From: an uncultured Nocardioides sp.
GTDB lineage: Bacteria; Actinomycetota; Actinomycetes; Propionibacteriales; Nocardioidaceae
Length of the DNA stretch: 34,382 nucleotides
Assembly (NCBI RefSeq): GCF_902805925.1
Contig: NZ_CADCUP010000115.1
Location: 1 to 34,382 of the forward strand
Direction of reading: 5' to 3'
Positions 7,307-15,452 of the stretch are shown one piece after another; position 1 is the first letter of the stretch, and each line of letters begins with the position of its first letter. Both the position numbers and the translations under genes were made by a program. Under the pieces are notes generated by a model that was not told the DNA's origin, did not search any database, and saw nothing but the letters and a program-made list of their open reading frames with translations.

Positions 7307-8607
7307 CGTCGTACCTGCTGGAGAGGGCGTGGATCGACGGCGCGGTGCACGACGAGGTGCTGGTCGTCATCGGCGACGGCCGCTTCACCACCGTGGAGAC
7401 GGGGGCGGAGGCGGGCGGCGCCGAGCGCGTCCCCGGCCTCACGCTGCCCGGCCTCGCCAACTGCCACAGCCACGCGTTCCACCGCGCGCTGAGGGGGCGC
7501 ACGCAGCGGGAGCGCGGCACCTTCTGGACCTGGCGGGACCAGATGTACGCCGTCGCCGGGCGCCTGGACCCCGACTCCTACCACGCGCTGGCCCGGGCGA
7601 CGTACCGCGAGATGCTGGCGGCGGGCATCACGACGGTGGGGGAGTTCCACTACCTGCACCACCAGCCCGACGGCACGCCCTACGACAACCCCAACGCGAT
7701 GGGGCACGCGCTGGTCGCGGCCGCGCGCGACACCGGCATGCGCATCACGCTGCTCGACACCTGCTACCTCAGCAGCGGCTTCGGCGAGCCCCCGACCGGC
7801 GTGCAGGTGCGGTACGACGACGGCTCGGCCGCCGCCTGGGCCGAGCGGGTGGCCGCCCTCGACGAGCCCGACGGCGTCGTCGTCGGCGCCGCCGTCCACT
7901 CCGTGCGCGCGGTGCCGCGCGACGCCCTGCCCACCGTGGTCGAGACGGCGGCGGGCCGGCCGTTGCACGCGCACCTGAGCGAGCAGGTGGCGGAGAACGA
8001 GGCCTGCCTGGCGGCGTACGGCGTCACCCCCACCCGCCTCCTCCACGACGCCGGCGCCCTCGGGCCGAGGACCAGCGCCGTGCACGCCACCCACCTCACC
8101 GACGAGGACGTCGCGCTGCTCGGCGGCGCCCGGACCTGGGCCGGCCTCTGCCCGACCACCGAGCGCGACCTCGGCGACGGCATCGGCCCGAGCCGGCGGC
8201 TGCACGAGGCCGGCAGCCGGCTCACGCTGGGCTCCGACAGCCACGCCGTCATCGACCTCTTCGAGGAGATGCGAGCCGTCGAGCTCGACGAGCGGCTGGC
8301 CACCCGGCGGCGCGGCCACTGGACCGCCGACGAGCTGCTCGTCGCGGCCACCCGCCACGGCCACGCCAGCCTCGGCGTCGCCGACGCGGGCACGATCGCC
8401 GTGGGCGCCCGGGCCGACCTCGTCACCCTCGACCTCGCCAGCCCCCGCACCGCCGGCACGGGCGCCGGTGCCGAGACGGCCGTCTTCGCCGCGGTCGCCG
8501 AGGACGTCACCCGGGTCGTCGTCGACGGCCGGGTCGTCGTGCGACAGGGTGACCGGCGGGAGATCGGCCGCGAGCTGGCCGCCGCGATCGAGGGGGTGTG
8601 GGCATGA
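7303..8607 (+). CDS. hutF: Formimidoylglutamate deiminase HutF
   Basis: A 434-aa amidohydrolase-superfamily enzyme that converts N-formimidoyl-L-glutamate to N-formyl-L-glutamate plus ammonia, the five-step route of histidine breakdown. The first metal motif is [14 protein letters not shown] near residues 53-66. Further markers are [19 protein letters not shown] (metal His), [13 protein letters not shown] and the metal Asp in [15 protein letters not shown]. The C-terminal composite beta-sandwich part includes [16 protein letters not shown]. Both ends are ATGA overlaps, with the amidohydrolase upstream and hutI downstream, so the three genes form one operon. HutF with a downstream amidohydrolase implies N-formylglutamate as intermediate. 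Confidence 0.93.
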   Translation: MTSYLLERAWIDGAVHDEVLVVIGDGRFTTVETGAEAGGAERVPGLTLPGLANCHSHAFHRALRGRTQRERGTFWTWRDQMYAVAGRLDPDSYHALARATYREMLAAGITTVGEFHYLHHQPDGTPYDNPNAMGHALVAAARDTGMRITLLDTCYLSSGFGEPPTGVQVRYDDGSAAAWAERVAALDEPDGVVVGAAVHSVRAVPRDALPTVVETAAGRPLHAHLSEQVAENEACLAAYGVTPTRLLHDAGALGPRTSAVHATHLTDEDVALLGGARTWAGLCPTTERDLGDGIGPSRRLHEAGSRLTLGSDSHAVIDLFEEMRAVELDERLATRRRGHWTADELLVAATRHGHASLGVADAGTIAVGARADLVTLDLASPRTAGTGAGAETAVFAAVAEDVTRVVVDGRVVVRQGDRREIGRELAAAIEGVWA

Positions 8608-9782
8608 CGGGCAGCGCCGTGAGCACGGTCGTCACCGGCATCGGGGAGCTCGTCACCAACGACCCCGCGCGCGAGGGGCTGCTGGGACTGGTGAGCGACG
8701 CCGCCGTCGTCGTGGAGGGCAGCCGGGTCGCGTGGGTCGGGCCGGCGGCCGAGGCGCCCGCCGCCGACCAGCAGTACGACGTCGGCGGCCGCGCGGTCGT
8801 GCCCGGCTTCGTCGACTCCCACTCCCACCTGGTGTTCGCCGGCGACCGGGCCGTCGAGTTCGCCGCCCGGATGACGGGCGAGGCGTACTCCGCCGGCGGC
8901 ATCCGCACCACCGTCGCCGCCACCCGGGCCGCCACCGACGAGCAGCTCACCTCCCACGTCGCCCGCCTCGTGCAGGAGATGGCCCGGCAGGGCACCACGA
9001 CACTGGAGATCAAGAGCGGCTACGGGCTGAGCGTGCGCGACGAGGCCCGCAGCCTGGCCGTGGCGCGACAGTTCACCGAGGAGACGACGTTCCTCGGCGC
9101 CCACGTCGTGCCCGGCGGCACCGACCCCGCGGCGTACGTCGACCTGGTCACCGGCGCGATGCTCGAGGCCGCCGCGCCGTACGCCCGGTGGATCGACGTC
9201 TTCTGCGAGGACGGCGCGTTCGACGCCGACCAGGCCCGCACCGTGCTGGCGGCCGGGGCGGCTGCGGGGCTGCGCGGCCGCCTGCACGCCAACCAGCTGA
9301 CGTACGGCGCCGGCGTCCGCCTCGCCGCCGAGCTCGGCCTGGTGGCGGTCGACCACTGCACGTTCCTGTCCGACACCGACGTCGACGCCCTGCGCGACAG
9401 CGGGACGATCGCGACGCTGCTGCCGGGCGTGGAGTTCTCGACCCGGCAGCCCTACCCCGACGCGCGCCGCCTCCTGGACGCCGGCGTGCGCGTGGCGATC
9501 GCGAGCGACTGCAACCCGGGCTCCTGCTTCACCAGCTCCATGCCGTTCTGTGTGGCGCTGGCCGTGCGCGAGATGCGGATGAGCCCGGCGGAGGCCGTGC
9601 ACGCCGCCACCGCCGGCGGCGCCGCGGCCCTCGGCCGCGACGACGTCGGGGTGCTGGCACCCGGGACGCGGGCCGACCTGGCCGTGCTGGACGCTCCCAG
9701 CCACGTCCACCTGGCCTACCGGCCCGGCGTGCCCCTGGTGTCGGGGGTGTGGCGGGGCGGCAGGCCGCTCGGCGCCCTCTGA
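8604..9782 (+). CDS. hutI: Imidazolonepropionase HutI
   Basis: A 392-aa zinc amidohydrolase that opens 4-imidazolone-5-propionate to N-formimidoyl-L-glutamate, the HutF substrate. Family motifs are [15 protein letters not shown] near residues 71-85, [30 protein letters not shown] (metal His), VDHCTFLSD and [16 protein letters not shown] (metal Asp). The length is normal. I chose ATG 8604, overlapping the hutF stop, over GTG 8598. It is the last gene of the operon; no hutU or hutH follows. The next genes are a 51-aa protein and a LuxR regulator, beyond a spacer with CTGAGGT repeats. Confidence 0.94.
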   Translation: MTGSAVSTVVTGIGELVTNDPAREGLLGLVSDAAVVVEGSRVAWVGPAAEAPAADQQYDVGGRAVVPGFVDSHSHLVFAGDRAVEFAARMTGEAYSAGGIRTTVAATRAATDEQLTSHVARLVQEMARQGTTTLEIKSGYGLSVRDEARSLAVARQFTEETTFLGAHVVPGGTDPAAYVDLVTGAMLEAAAPYARWIDVFCEDGAFDADQARTVLAAGAAAGLRGRLHANQLTYGAGVRLAAELGLVAVDHCTFLSDTDVDALRDSGTIATLLPGVEFSTRQPYPDARRLLDAGVRVAIASDCNPGSCFTSSMPFCVALAVREMRMSPAEAVHAATAGGAAALGRDDVGVLAPGTRADLAVLDAPSHVHLAYRPGVPLVSGVWRGGRPLGAL

Positions 9783-9859
9783 GGTAGGCGCGCGGCGCAT
9801 CTGAGGTAGCCGGGCGCGCAGGGATAGGGCAGGACGCCCATGTGCGGTGCCACCTCAGG
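9778..9859. repeat. CTGAGGT repeats downstream of hutI
   Basis: TCTGAGGTAG occurs at 9778-9787 and again at 9800-9809, 22 bp apart (about two helical turns). The inverted form CCACCTCAGG follows at 9850-9859. The spacing and mixed orientation look like binding sites for a dimeric or multimeric regulator acting on the small gene and LuxR gene downstream. The first copy overlaps the hutI stop, so chance remains possible. Confidence 0.35.
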
Positions 9860-9898
9860 GACGCAACCTCTTCTCACACCACCGAGAAGGGGAACCAG

Positions 9899-10054
9899 AT
9901 GTACACCACGCAGAGCTACCTCAACGCCGAGATCGAGTACCGCACCGCCAAGGTCCGGGACTCGTGGGGAGGCCGCCGCCGGCGCAGCGGACGGGACGAG
10001 CGCGTCCCGACCGCCCGCCCGGTGCCGGGTGACCGCACCCGGTCCAGCCGCTGA
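9899..10054 (+). CDS. 51-aa protein of unknown function
   Basis: ATG 9899 follows a strong Shine-Dalgarno region (GAGAAGGGG, about 7 bases away). It encodes a 51-aa product beginning MYTTQSYLNAEIEYRTAKVR. The first 23 residues could form an amphipathic helix rich in Tyr and acidic/basic pairs. The rest is Arg-rich and probably disordered, with four Arg in a row at 26-29. There is no signal peptide, Cys or membrane segment. It sits alone between hutI and a LAL regulator that starts 49 bp later. I do not recognise the family. The clean ribosome-binding site and non-random N-terminus argue that it is a real gene. Confidence 0.6.
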   Translation: MYTTQSYLNAEIEYRTAKVRDSWGGRRRRSGRDERVPTARPVPGDRTRSSR

Positions 10055-10103
10055 CCGGGGGCCACCCGTGGCAAACCCCGCGACGCTGTCGGTGGATCAC
10101 GAC

Positions 10104-13046
10104 ATGATGTCGACCGTGCCCACCCGCAGCGCCGACCTCGTCGGACGCGATGCCGAGCTGACGGAGCTGAGCTCCCGGCTCGGCATCGCCGCGTCCGCGA
10201 CCCGCGGCAGTGACCGTCCGATCGTCCTCCTCGCGGGGGACGCCGGCGTCGGCAAGACGCGGCTCCTCACCGAGCTCCGCGACCGCGCGCACGCCGCCGG
10301 CTGGCAGGTCGTCGCGGGCCACAGCCTCGACCTCGGCGACAGCGCCCTGCCCTACCTCGCCTTCTCCGAGATCCTCGGCCGGCTCGTCGCGGAGCAGCCC
10401 ACCACCACCGCGGCGGTCCTCGACGACCACCCCGCCCTGGCGCGCCTCCAGCCGGGCCGCCGCATCCGCACCCTCGACGACGGCCGCGAGGACGGCGGCC
10501 TCCAGCGCGCCGACCTGTTCGAGGCGGTGCACGCGCTGCTCACCCGCGCTGCCGCCGGGTCGCCGCTGCTGGTGATCGTGGAGGACACCCACTGGGCCGA
10601 CCAGTCCACGCGAGACCTCCTCAGCTTCCTGTTCACCCGGCCCTTCGCCACCCCCGTGCACCTCGTCGTGTCCTACCGCTCCGACGACCTCCACCGCCGT
10701 CACCCGCTGCGTCGCCAGGTGGCCGAGTGGGCCCGGCTGCGCGGCGTGGAGCGCATCCAGCTCGAGCCGCTCGCCGCCCTCGACGTACGCCGCCTGGTGC
10801 GGCTGCTGCACCCCGACCCCATCGCGGAGTCCGACGTCGCCGACATCGTCAGCAGGGCCGAGGGCAACGCCTTCTTCGTCGAGGAGCTCGTCGGGGCGAC
10901 CTGGGCCACCGGCGGTGTGCCGGCCGACCTCGCCGACGTCCTGCTCGTGCGGCTCGACCGCCTCGACGACTCCGCTCGCCAGGTCGTGCGCACCGCCGCC
11001 GTCGCCGGCCGGCAGGTCTCACACCACCTGCTGGCCGCAGCCTCCGGCGTCGACGAGCGTGCCCTCGACGGCGCCCTGCGCGACGCCGTCGAGTCCAACG
11101 TCCTGGTGCCGGTGCGCGACGCCTACGCCTTCCGGCACGCGCTGCTGGGCGAGGCCGTCTACGACGACCTGCTGCCCGGCGAGCGGGTGCGGTTGCACGG
11201 CTCCTACGCCCGGGTGCTGCGCAGCGGCGAGGCCGCCGGCACCTCCGCCGAGCTGGCCCGGCACGCACGCCTGGGCCAAGACCCCCGAACCGCCCTCTTC
11301 GCCAGCATCGAGGCCGGCCACGACGCGGTGCGCGTGGGTGGTCCGGAGGAGGCGGCGCAGCACTACGAGCAGGCGCTGACGCTGCTCAGCGACCCTGCCG
11401 TCGGCGACCTGGCCGAGGTCGACGTGCCGGACCTGGTCGTGCGCACCGCCGACGCCCTCACCGCGGCCGGCCACGTGCCCCGCGCCAACGCCGTCCTGCG
11501 CGAGCAGCTCGAGCAGCTGCCCGACGACGCCCACGACGTCGACCGCGGCCGCCTGATGACGAGCCTGGCCCTGGGCCTGATCATCACCGACGCACCCGAC
11601 GACGAGCTCGAGATGGCGCGCCGGGCGGTCGAGCTGGTCGCCGACGCGAGTCCGCAGCAGCGCGCGAAGTCGCTGGCCGGCTACGCCCGCATCCTCAGCG
11701 CGCACCTGCGCCACGACGAGGCCCGGGACGCCGCCACCGAGGCCCTCGCGCTCACCCGCCAGCTCGACATGCCCCGGCTCAGCGCCGACATCCACACCAC
11801 GCTGGCGGGGCTCGACCGACGGGCGATGGTGGACGAGATCGGCGTCTCCCTGCGCGAGGTGATCGGCCAGGCTCGCGCGGCCGGCGCGGTCAACGCCGAG
11901 CTGCGGGCCCGCTACCTGCTGGGTCGCTTCCACCAGGACCGGGCGGAGCTGGAGGAGGCCCTCACGGCGTACGCCGCCACCCGGGCGCGGGGCGCCGAGG
12001 TGGGCACGCCCTGGGCGCCGTTCGCGTTCGAGGCCCGGTTCATGGAGGTGGCCGTGCTGGTCGTGGCCGGCCGGTGGGACGACGCGATGGCCCTGGCCGA
12101 CATGTCGGGGGAGGTGCCGCCGCCGATCTACGAGGCCATGCTCGAGGCGGTGTCGGCCCACGTGATGGCCGGCCGCGGCCGGGCAGGGGCCGGCGAGCGG
12201 GCCCGATCGGTGCGCGGCTACTGGTCCAAGGAGGGCATCGTCGCCATCACCGCGGCCACGACGCTCCTCGAGCTCGCCGAGCAGGCCGGCGACGTGGGCC
12301 TCGCCATGACGACCTACGACGACATCGTCGGGGTGCTGTCGAAGACGTGGCACGAGCGCTTCCAGGCGCGGCTCCGGCTCTCGGCGCAGGCGCTCGGCGT
12401 GCTGGGCACCGCCGCGCCGCGGCTGAGCGCCGCCGAGCGGGCCGAGCTCGCAGAGGTCGCGGACGACCTGCTGGCCGACGGGCACGGCGTCTACGACTAC
12501 CACCGGGAGCTCGGGGTGGAGTTCGGCCCGGAGGCGCAGGCGTGGATCGTCCGGCTCGACGCCGAGCACCTGCGCTGGCGCTGGGCCGCCCAGGTCGACG
12601 CCCCCGGCGAGGGCGACCTGGTCGCCGCGTGGCGCGACACCGAGCAGGTGTTCCTCGCCTACGGCCACGTCCACGAGCTTGCCCGGGTGCGTGCCCGCCT
12701 GGCGGCGATCCTGCGCAGCGGCGACCCGGCTGCCTCAAGGGCCGTCGCCGATGCTGCGCGAGCCACCGCCCACGAGCTCGGTGCCGCGCCGCTGGTCGCC
12801 GAGCTGATCGCCCTGGGCTCGCAGCCGGCGCGTCGTGAGCCCGCAGCCGTCGACGCCCTCACCCCGCGGGAGAGCGAGATCCTGGCGCTGGTTGCGCAGG
12901 GCCGCACCAACGGCGAGATCGGCAAGCAGCTGTTCATCAGCGTGAAGACCGTCTCCGTGCACGTCTCCAACATCCTCGGCAAGCTCGACGCGGCCTCCCG
13001 CACCGAGGCGGCCGCGATCGCGCGCCGCCGGGGGCTGCTGGTCTGA
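10104..13046 (+). CDS. LAL-type LuxR-family ATPase transcriptional regulator
   Basis: A 980-aa large ATP-binding LuxR regulator related to MalT. The N-terminal AAA/STAND ATPase starts with LVGRDAEL. Walker A GDAGVGKT lies near residues 45-52 and Walker B-like LLVIVEDTHWAD near 152-163. A long helical, TPR-like middle follows (about 380-880). The C-terminal LuxR helix-turn-helix is at about 915-975, with LTPRESEILALVAQGRTN, IGKQLFISVKTVSVHVSNIL and LDAASRTEA. ATG 10104 is 7 bases after GGTGGA; ATG 10107 is equally possible. No ligand can be assigned. The palindrome and GGGAT repeats just after its stop, ahead of the Asp/Gly-peptide cassette, make that cassette a candidate target (inference). 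Confidence 0.92.
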   Translation: MMSTVPTRSADLVGRDAELTELSSRLGIAASATRGSDRPIVLLAGDAGVGKTRLLTELRDRAHAAGWQVVAGHSLDLGDSALPYLAFSEILGRLVAEQPTTTAAVLDDHPALARLQPGRRIRTLDDGREDGGLQRADLFEAVHALLTRAAAGSPLLVIVEDTHWADQSTRDLLSFLFTRPFATPVHLVVSYRSDDLHRRHPLRRQVAEWARLRGVERIQLEPLAALDVRRLVRLLHPDPIAESDVADIVSRAEGNAFFVEELVGATWATGGVPADLADVLLVRLDRLDDSARQVVRTAAVAGRQVSHHLLAAASGVDERALDGALRDAVESNVLVPVRDAYAFRHALLGEAVYDDLLPGERVRLHGSYARVLRSGEAAGTSAELARHARLGQDPRTALFASIEAGHDAVRVGGPEEAAQHYEQALTLLSDPAVGDLAEVDVPDLVVRTADALTAAGHVPRANAVLREQLEQLPDDAHDVDRGRLMTSLALGLIITDAPDDELEMARRAVELVADASPQQRAKSLAGYARILSAHLRHDEARDAATEALALTRQLDMPRLSADIHTTLAGLDRRAMVDEIGVSLREVIGQARAAGAVNAELRARYLLGRFHQDRAELEEALTAYAATRARGAEVGTPWAPFAFEARFMEVAVLVVAGRWDDAMALADMSGEVPPPIYEAMLEAVSAHVMAGRGRAGAGERARSVRGYWSKEGIVAITAATTLLELAEQAGDVGLAMTTYDDIVGVLSKTWHERFQARLRLSAQALGVLGTAAPRLSAAERAELAEVADDLLADGHGVYDYHRELGVEFGPEAQAWIVRLDAEHLRWRWAAQVDAPGEGDLVAAWRDTEQVFLAYGHVHELARVRARLAAILRSGDPAASRAVADAARATAHELGAAPLVAELIALGSQPARREPAAVDALTPRESEILALVAQGRTNGEIGKQLFISVKTVSVHVSNILGKLDAASRTEAAAIARRRGLLV

Positions 13047-13057
13047 GTCGCCGTGCA

Positions 13058-13104
13058 GGGATCCCCGGATATCCGGGGATCGCAACAGGGATTGCAGCCG
13101 GGAT
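13058..13104. promoter_or_regulatory. 22-bp perfect palindrome plus GGGAT direct repeats
   Basis: A perfect palindrome occupies 13060-13081, with GATCCCCGGAT as one half. GGGAT occurs on the plus strand at 13058, 13076, 13088 and 13100, the last three exactly 12 bp apart. The block begins 11 bp after the LuxR stop and ends about 100 bp before the Asp/Gly peptide gene. The palindrome could be a tail-less terminator hairpin for the regulator. The regularly spaced repeats look more like operator boxes such as those bound by MalT-family proteins. Both roles may coexist. Confidence 0.5.
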
Positions 13105-13207
13105 CGCGACGCCCCCTCACCCGCTCCGGTGTAGCCGGGGCTTGACCTGCCCGGTAGGACTGGAACCACGCGGTGGACCCTCCGCCGTCCCATGCAAGGA
13201 GGCAGCG

Positions 13208-13420
13208 ATGACGACGACTCCCCAGGACCCGACCGGTGGCCTGAGCGACGAGGAGATGAGCACGTCCACGACTCCCCAGGCGAGCTCCAACACCAGCCCT
13301 GCCGACGCCGACGGCAGCGACGGCGCTGACGCCGACGGCACCGACGGCGGCTCCAGCGACGCCGACGGGTCCGACGCCGACGGGTCCGACGGCGGCGACG
13401 CCGACGGCACCGACGGCTGA
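13208..13420 (+). CDS. 70-aa Asp/Gly-repeat peptide, candidate modified-peptide precursor
   Basis: ATG 13208 follows an excellent Shine-Dalgarno sequence (AAGGAGG, 13197-13203). The product has an N-terminal part (1-32, MTTTPQDPTGGLSDEEM then a second TTPQ block) and a C-terminal part (33-70) of DADG(S/T)DG units, with 14 Asp in 38 residues. It contains no Cys, Lys, Arg, His or aromatic residue and no hydrophobic segment. The units resemble DxDGxDG calcium-binding loops but lack the GGxGxDxUx pattern of RTX repeats. The next gene, a JmjC/cupin oxygenase, begins 9 bases after the stop. This suggests that Asp residues here could be hydroxylation targets. A simple Ca2+-binding acidic peptide is the main alternative. 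Confidence 0.75.
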   Translation: MTTTPQDPTGGLSDEEMSTSTTPQASSNTSPADADGSDGADADGTDGGSSDADGSDADGSDGGDADGTDG

Positions 13421-13422
13421 GG
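13419..13422 (+). promoter_or_regulatory. Shine-Dalgarno overlapping the peptide stop, supporting a CTG start at 13430
   Basis: GAGG at 13419-13422 overlaps the TGA of the peptide gene and is followed after 7 bases by CTG 13430, in the same frame. No ATG, GTG or TTG is available in this frame before GTG 13496, although the coding sequence clearly begins earlier. The site decides the start of the oxygenase gene. Confidence 0.45.
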
Positions 13423-13429
13423 TCGCGCC

Positions 13430-14557
13430 CTGTTCGCTCTCGACCTGCTCAGCGGTGACGCCCAGGCCTTCGCGCACAAGGTCTGGGCGTCTCGCGTGCA
13501 CCTGCACCAGGCCGATCCCGACCGGCTCGTCGGGCTGCTCTCGCTGGACGACGTCGACGCGCTGCTGACGAGCACCGCCATCCGCACCCCTGCCGTGCGG
13601 GTGGCGCAGGACGGGTCGGTGCTGCCGGAGGCGTCGTACACGCGGTCGGGCTCGCTGGCGGGCAAGCCACTGACCGGACTGGTCGACCCGCGCAGGCTCT
13701 TCGACCTCGTCGACGGCGGCGCCAGCGTGGTCCTCCAGGGCCTGCAGCGCTACTGGCCCCCGCTCACCCGGCTCGTCGCCGAGCTCGAGGCCGAGCTCGG
13801 CCACCCCTGCCAGGCCAACGCCTACCTGACGCCGCCCGGCTCGCAGGGCTTCGCCGTGCACTCCGACTCCCACGACGTCTTCGTCTTCCAGACCCACGGC
13901 ACCAAGCTGTGGGAGGTGCACCACGACGGCGGCGTGCAGGACGTCCTGCTCGAGCCCGGCCTGGTGATGTACCTCCCCACCGGCACGCCGCACGCCGCCC
14001 GTGCGCAGGAGTCCGCCTCGCTGCACGTCACCGTCGGCATCAACCAGCTCACCTGGCGACACCTCGTCGACCGGGCGGTGCGCCCCCTGCTCGACGCCGT
14101 CGACGACGGCCACCTGCCCGCGGCGTACGTCGACGACCCGGCCGCCCTCGCCGAGCGGCTGGCCGAGCGGCTGGACGCCCTGGCGGACGCCGTGCGGGGG
14201 CTCGACGCCGACGCGCTGGCGCGCCGGCAGGTGGAGGGCTTCCTCGCCTCCCGCCCCGTGTCGCTCGCCGGCGGCCTGCGCGACCGCTTCGCCCTGCCGG
14301 ACCTCACCGGCGACACCGTGCTGGGGCGGCGCGCAGGCCGTCCGTTCCGCCTGGTCGACCCCGGTGAGGGGAGGGTGCGCGTGCTGCTGGGCGACCGGCA
14401 CCTCGACGTGCCCGCCCGGGTCCGCCCGGCGCTCGAGCGGGTCGCCGCCAGCGCGCGGCTGAGCCCGTCCGACCTGCACGACCTGCTCGACCCGGGCAGC
14501 GCGCTCGTCCTGTGCCGGCGACTGGTGCGCGAGGGTGCGCTCACGGTGCTCCCGTGA
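13430..14557 (+). CDS. JmjC/cupin-type Fe(II)/2-oxoglutarate oxygenase
   Basis: With a CTG start the product is 375 aa. The JmjC core shows FAVHSDSHDVFVFQTHGTKLWEVH, giving the HxD iron ligands His144 and Asp146. The distal His188 is in VMYLPTGTPHAA. This layout matches the YcfD/MINA53/NO66 group of ribosomal and peptide oxygenases, which hydroxylate protein side chains using 2-oxoglutarate and O2. The C-terminal half (about 230-375) is helical/winged-helix-like, as in that group. The N-terminal stretch LFALDLLSGDAQAFAHKVW looks genuine, so the first GTG (13496) would truncate it. It follows the Asp/Gly peptide with probable translational coupling. Substrate assignment to that peptide is inference. 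Confidence 0.8.
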   Translation: MFALDLLSGDAQAFAHKVWASRVHLHQADPDRLVGLLSLDDVDALLTSTAIRTPAVRVAQDGSVLPEASYTRSGSLAGKPLTGLVDPRRLFDLVDGGASVVLQGLQRYWPPLTRLVAELEAELGHPCQANAYLTPPGSQGFAVHSDSHDVFVFQTHGTKLWEVHHDGGVQDVLLEPGLVMYLPTGTPHAARAQESASLHVTVGINQLTWRHLVDRAVRPLLDAVDDGHLPAAYVDDPAALAERLAERLDALADAVRGLDADALARRQVEGFLASRPVSLAGGLRDRFALPDLTGDTVLGRRAGRPFRLVDPGEGRVRVLLGDRHLDVPARVRPALERVAASARLSPSDLHDLLDPGSALVLCRRLVREGALTVLP

Positions 14558-14564
14558 GCAGGCG

Positions 14565-15452
14565 GTGAGCCGCTGCGCGGGGGCCAGCCTCGCTCGCGCC
14601 GACGAGCTCGCCGGCTCCGCCTCGACGGTGCGGTCGTTCCTCCTCGTCGAGGACCCCGGCCCGTGGGGTGCCGACATCCTCCGCGACAGCCGGCTCCCCG
14701 CCGCGGCGCGGGCCGCCCTCGGCGCGGTGCCCGCGGTGCGTCCGCTCCTCGTCCGGCGCAGCGGTCGCCGGCAGGCCGGCGACGGCGTCCACGTGTTCGC
14801 CGTCCATGTCGGCACCTCCGGCGGCTGGGCCGAGGCCACCCGCCTCGACTCGGTGCACGACGTCGCCGACCTCGACCTGACGCCACTGTCGCTGGGCCGC
14901 TCGATGGGGCTCGACCCGCACCCCGACCCCCTGGTGCTCGTCTGCACCCACGGCCGGCACGACGCGTGCTGCGCCGAGCGCGGCCGCCCCGCCGCGGTCG
15001 CCCTCGCGGGCGCGGGGCTGGACGCCTGGGAGTGCTCGCACATCGGTGGCGACCGCTTCGCCGGCAACCTGCTCGTCCTGCCCGAGGGCATCTACTACGG
15101 CCGGGTCGACGCCGACGTCGTCGAGGGCCTGGTGCGCCGCCACCTCGCCGGCACGCTGGACCTCGACCGGATGCGCGGGCGCAGCAGCCTGCCGATGCCC
15201 GTGCAGGCCGCCGAGGTCGCCGTGCGCCGCCACCTCGACGCCCCGGCGCCGTCCGACGTCCGCCATCTCGGGCACCGCGGCGCCGACGGGATCGTGGCGG
15301 CCCGCTTCGGCGTCCCGGGCGGCGAGGCCGTCGTCCGCGTGCGCACCACCGCGGGCCCCGAGACGGCGCTGCTGACCTGTCAGGCGATCCGTTCCTCACG
15401 CCTGCCCCGCCATGAGATCCTCGGGATCGAGCTGACGGGAGTCTCGCCATGA
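14565..15452 (+). CDS. Sucrase/ferredoxin-like thioredoxin-fold [2Fe-2S] protein
   Basis: A 295-aa protein of the sucrase/ferredoxin-like family, which has a thioredoxin-like fold and binds a [2Fe-2S] cluster. Likely ligand motifs are LVCTHGRHDACCAERGRP (Cys127, Cys135, Cys136) and WECSHIGGDRFAGNLL (Cys157, His159), followed by LPEGIYYGRV. GTG 14565 lies 7 bp after the oxygenase stop, and the gene's own stop overlaps the P450 start (ATGA). Because a bacterial class I P450 needs a small iron-sulfur donor, this coupling suggests it feeds electrons to the P450. It could instead serve the oxygenase or a separate redox role. Confidence 0.85.
   Translation: MSRCAGASLARADELAGSASTVRSFLLVEDPGPWGADILRDSRLPAAARAALGAVPAVRPLLVRRSGRRQAGDGVHVFAVHVGTSGGWAEATRLDSVHDVADLDLTPLSLGRSMGLDPHPDPLVLVCTHGRHDACCAERGRPAAVALAGAGLDAWECSHIGGDRFAGNLLVLPEGIYYGRVDADVVEGLVRRHLAGTLDLDRMRGRSSLPMPVQAAEVAVRRHLDAPAPSDVRHLGHRGADGIVAARFGVPGGEAVVRVRTTAGPETALLTCQAIRSSRLPRHEILGIELTGVSP

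Noticed and set aside
7764-9800. Long minus-strand frame opposite hutF and hutI
   Set aside because: It is fully antisense to two well-conserved enzymes, with His/Val/Gly-rich low-complexity composition typical of shadows in GC-rich DNA.
11019-12674. 551-codon minus-strand frame opposite the LuxR regulator
   Set aside because: It has no recognisable domain, mirrors the regulator codons and lacks a ribosome-binding site.
13300-13420. RTX-toxin calcium repeats in the acidic peptide
   Set aside because: The GGxGxDxUx nonapeptide is absent; the units are DxDGxDG without the hydrophobic position and there is no type I secretion gene.
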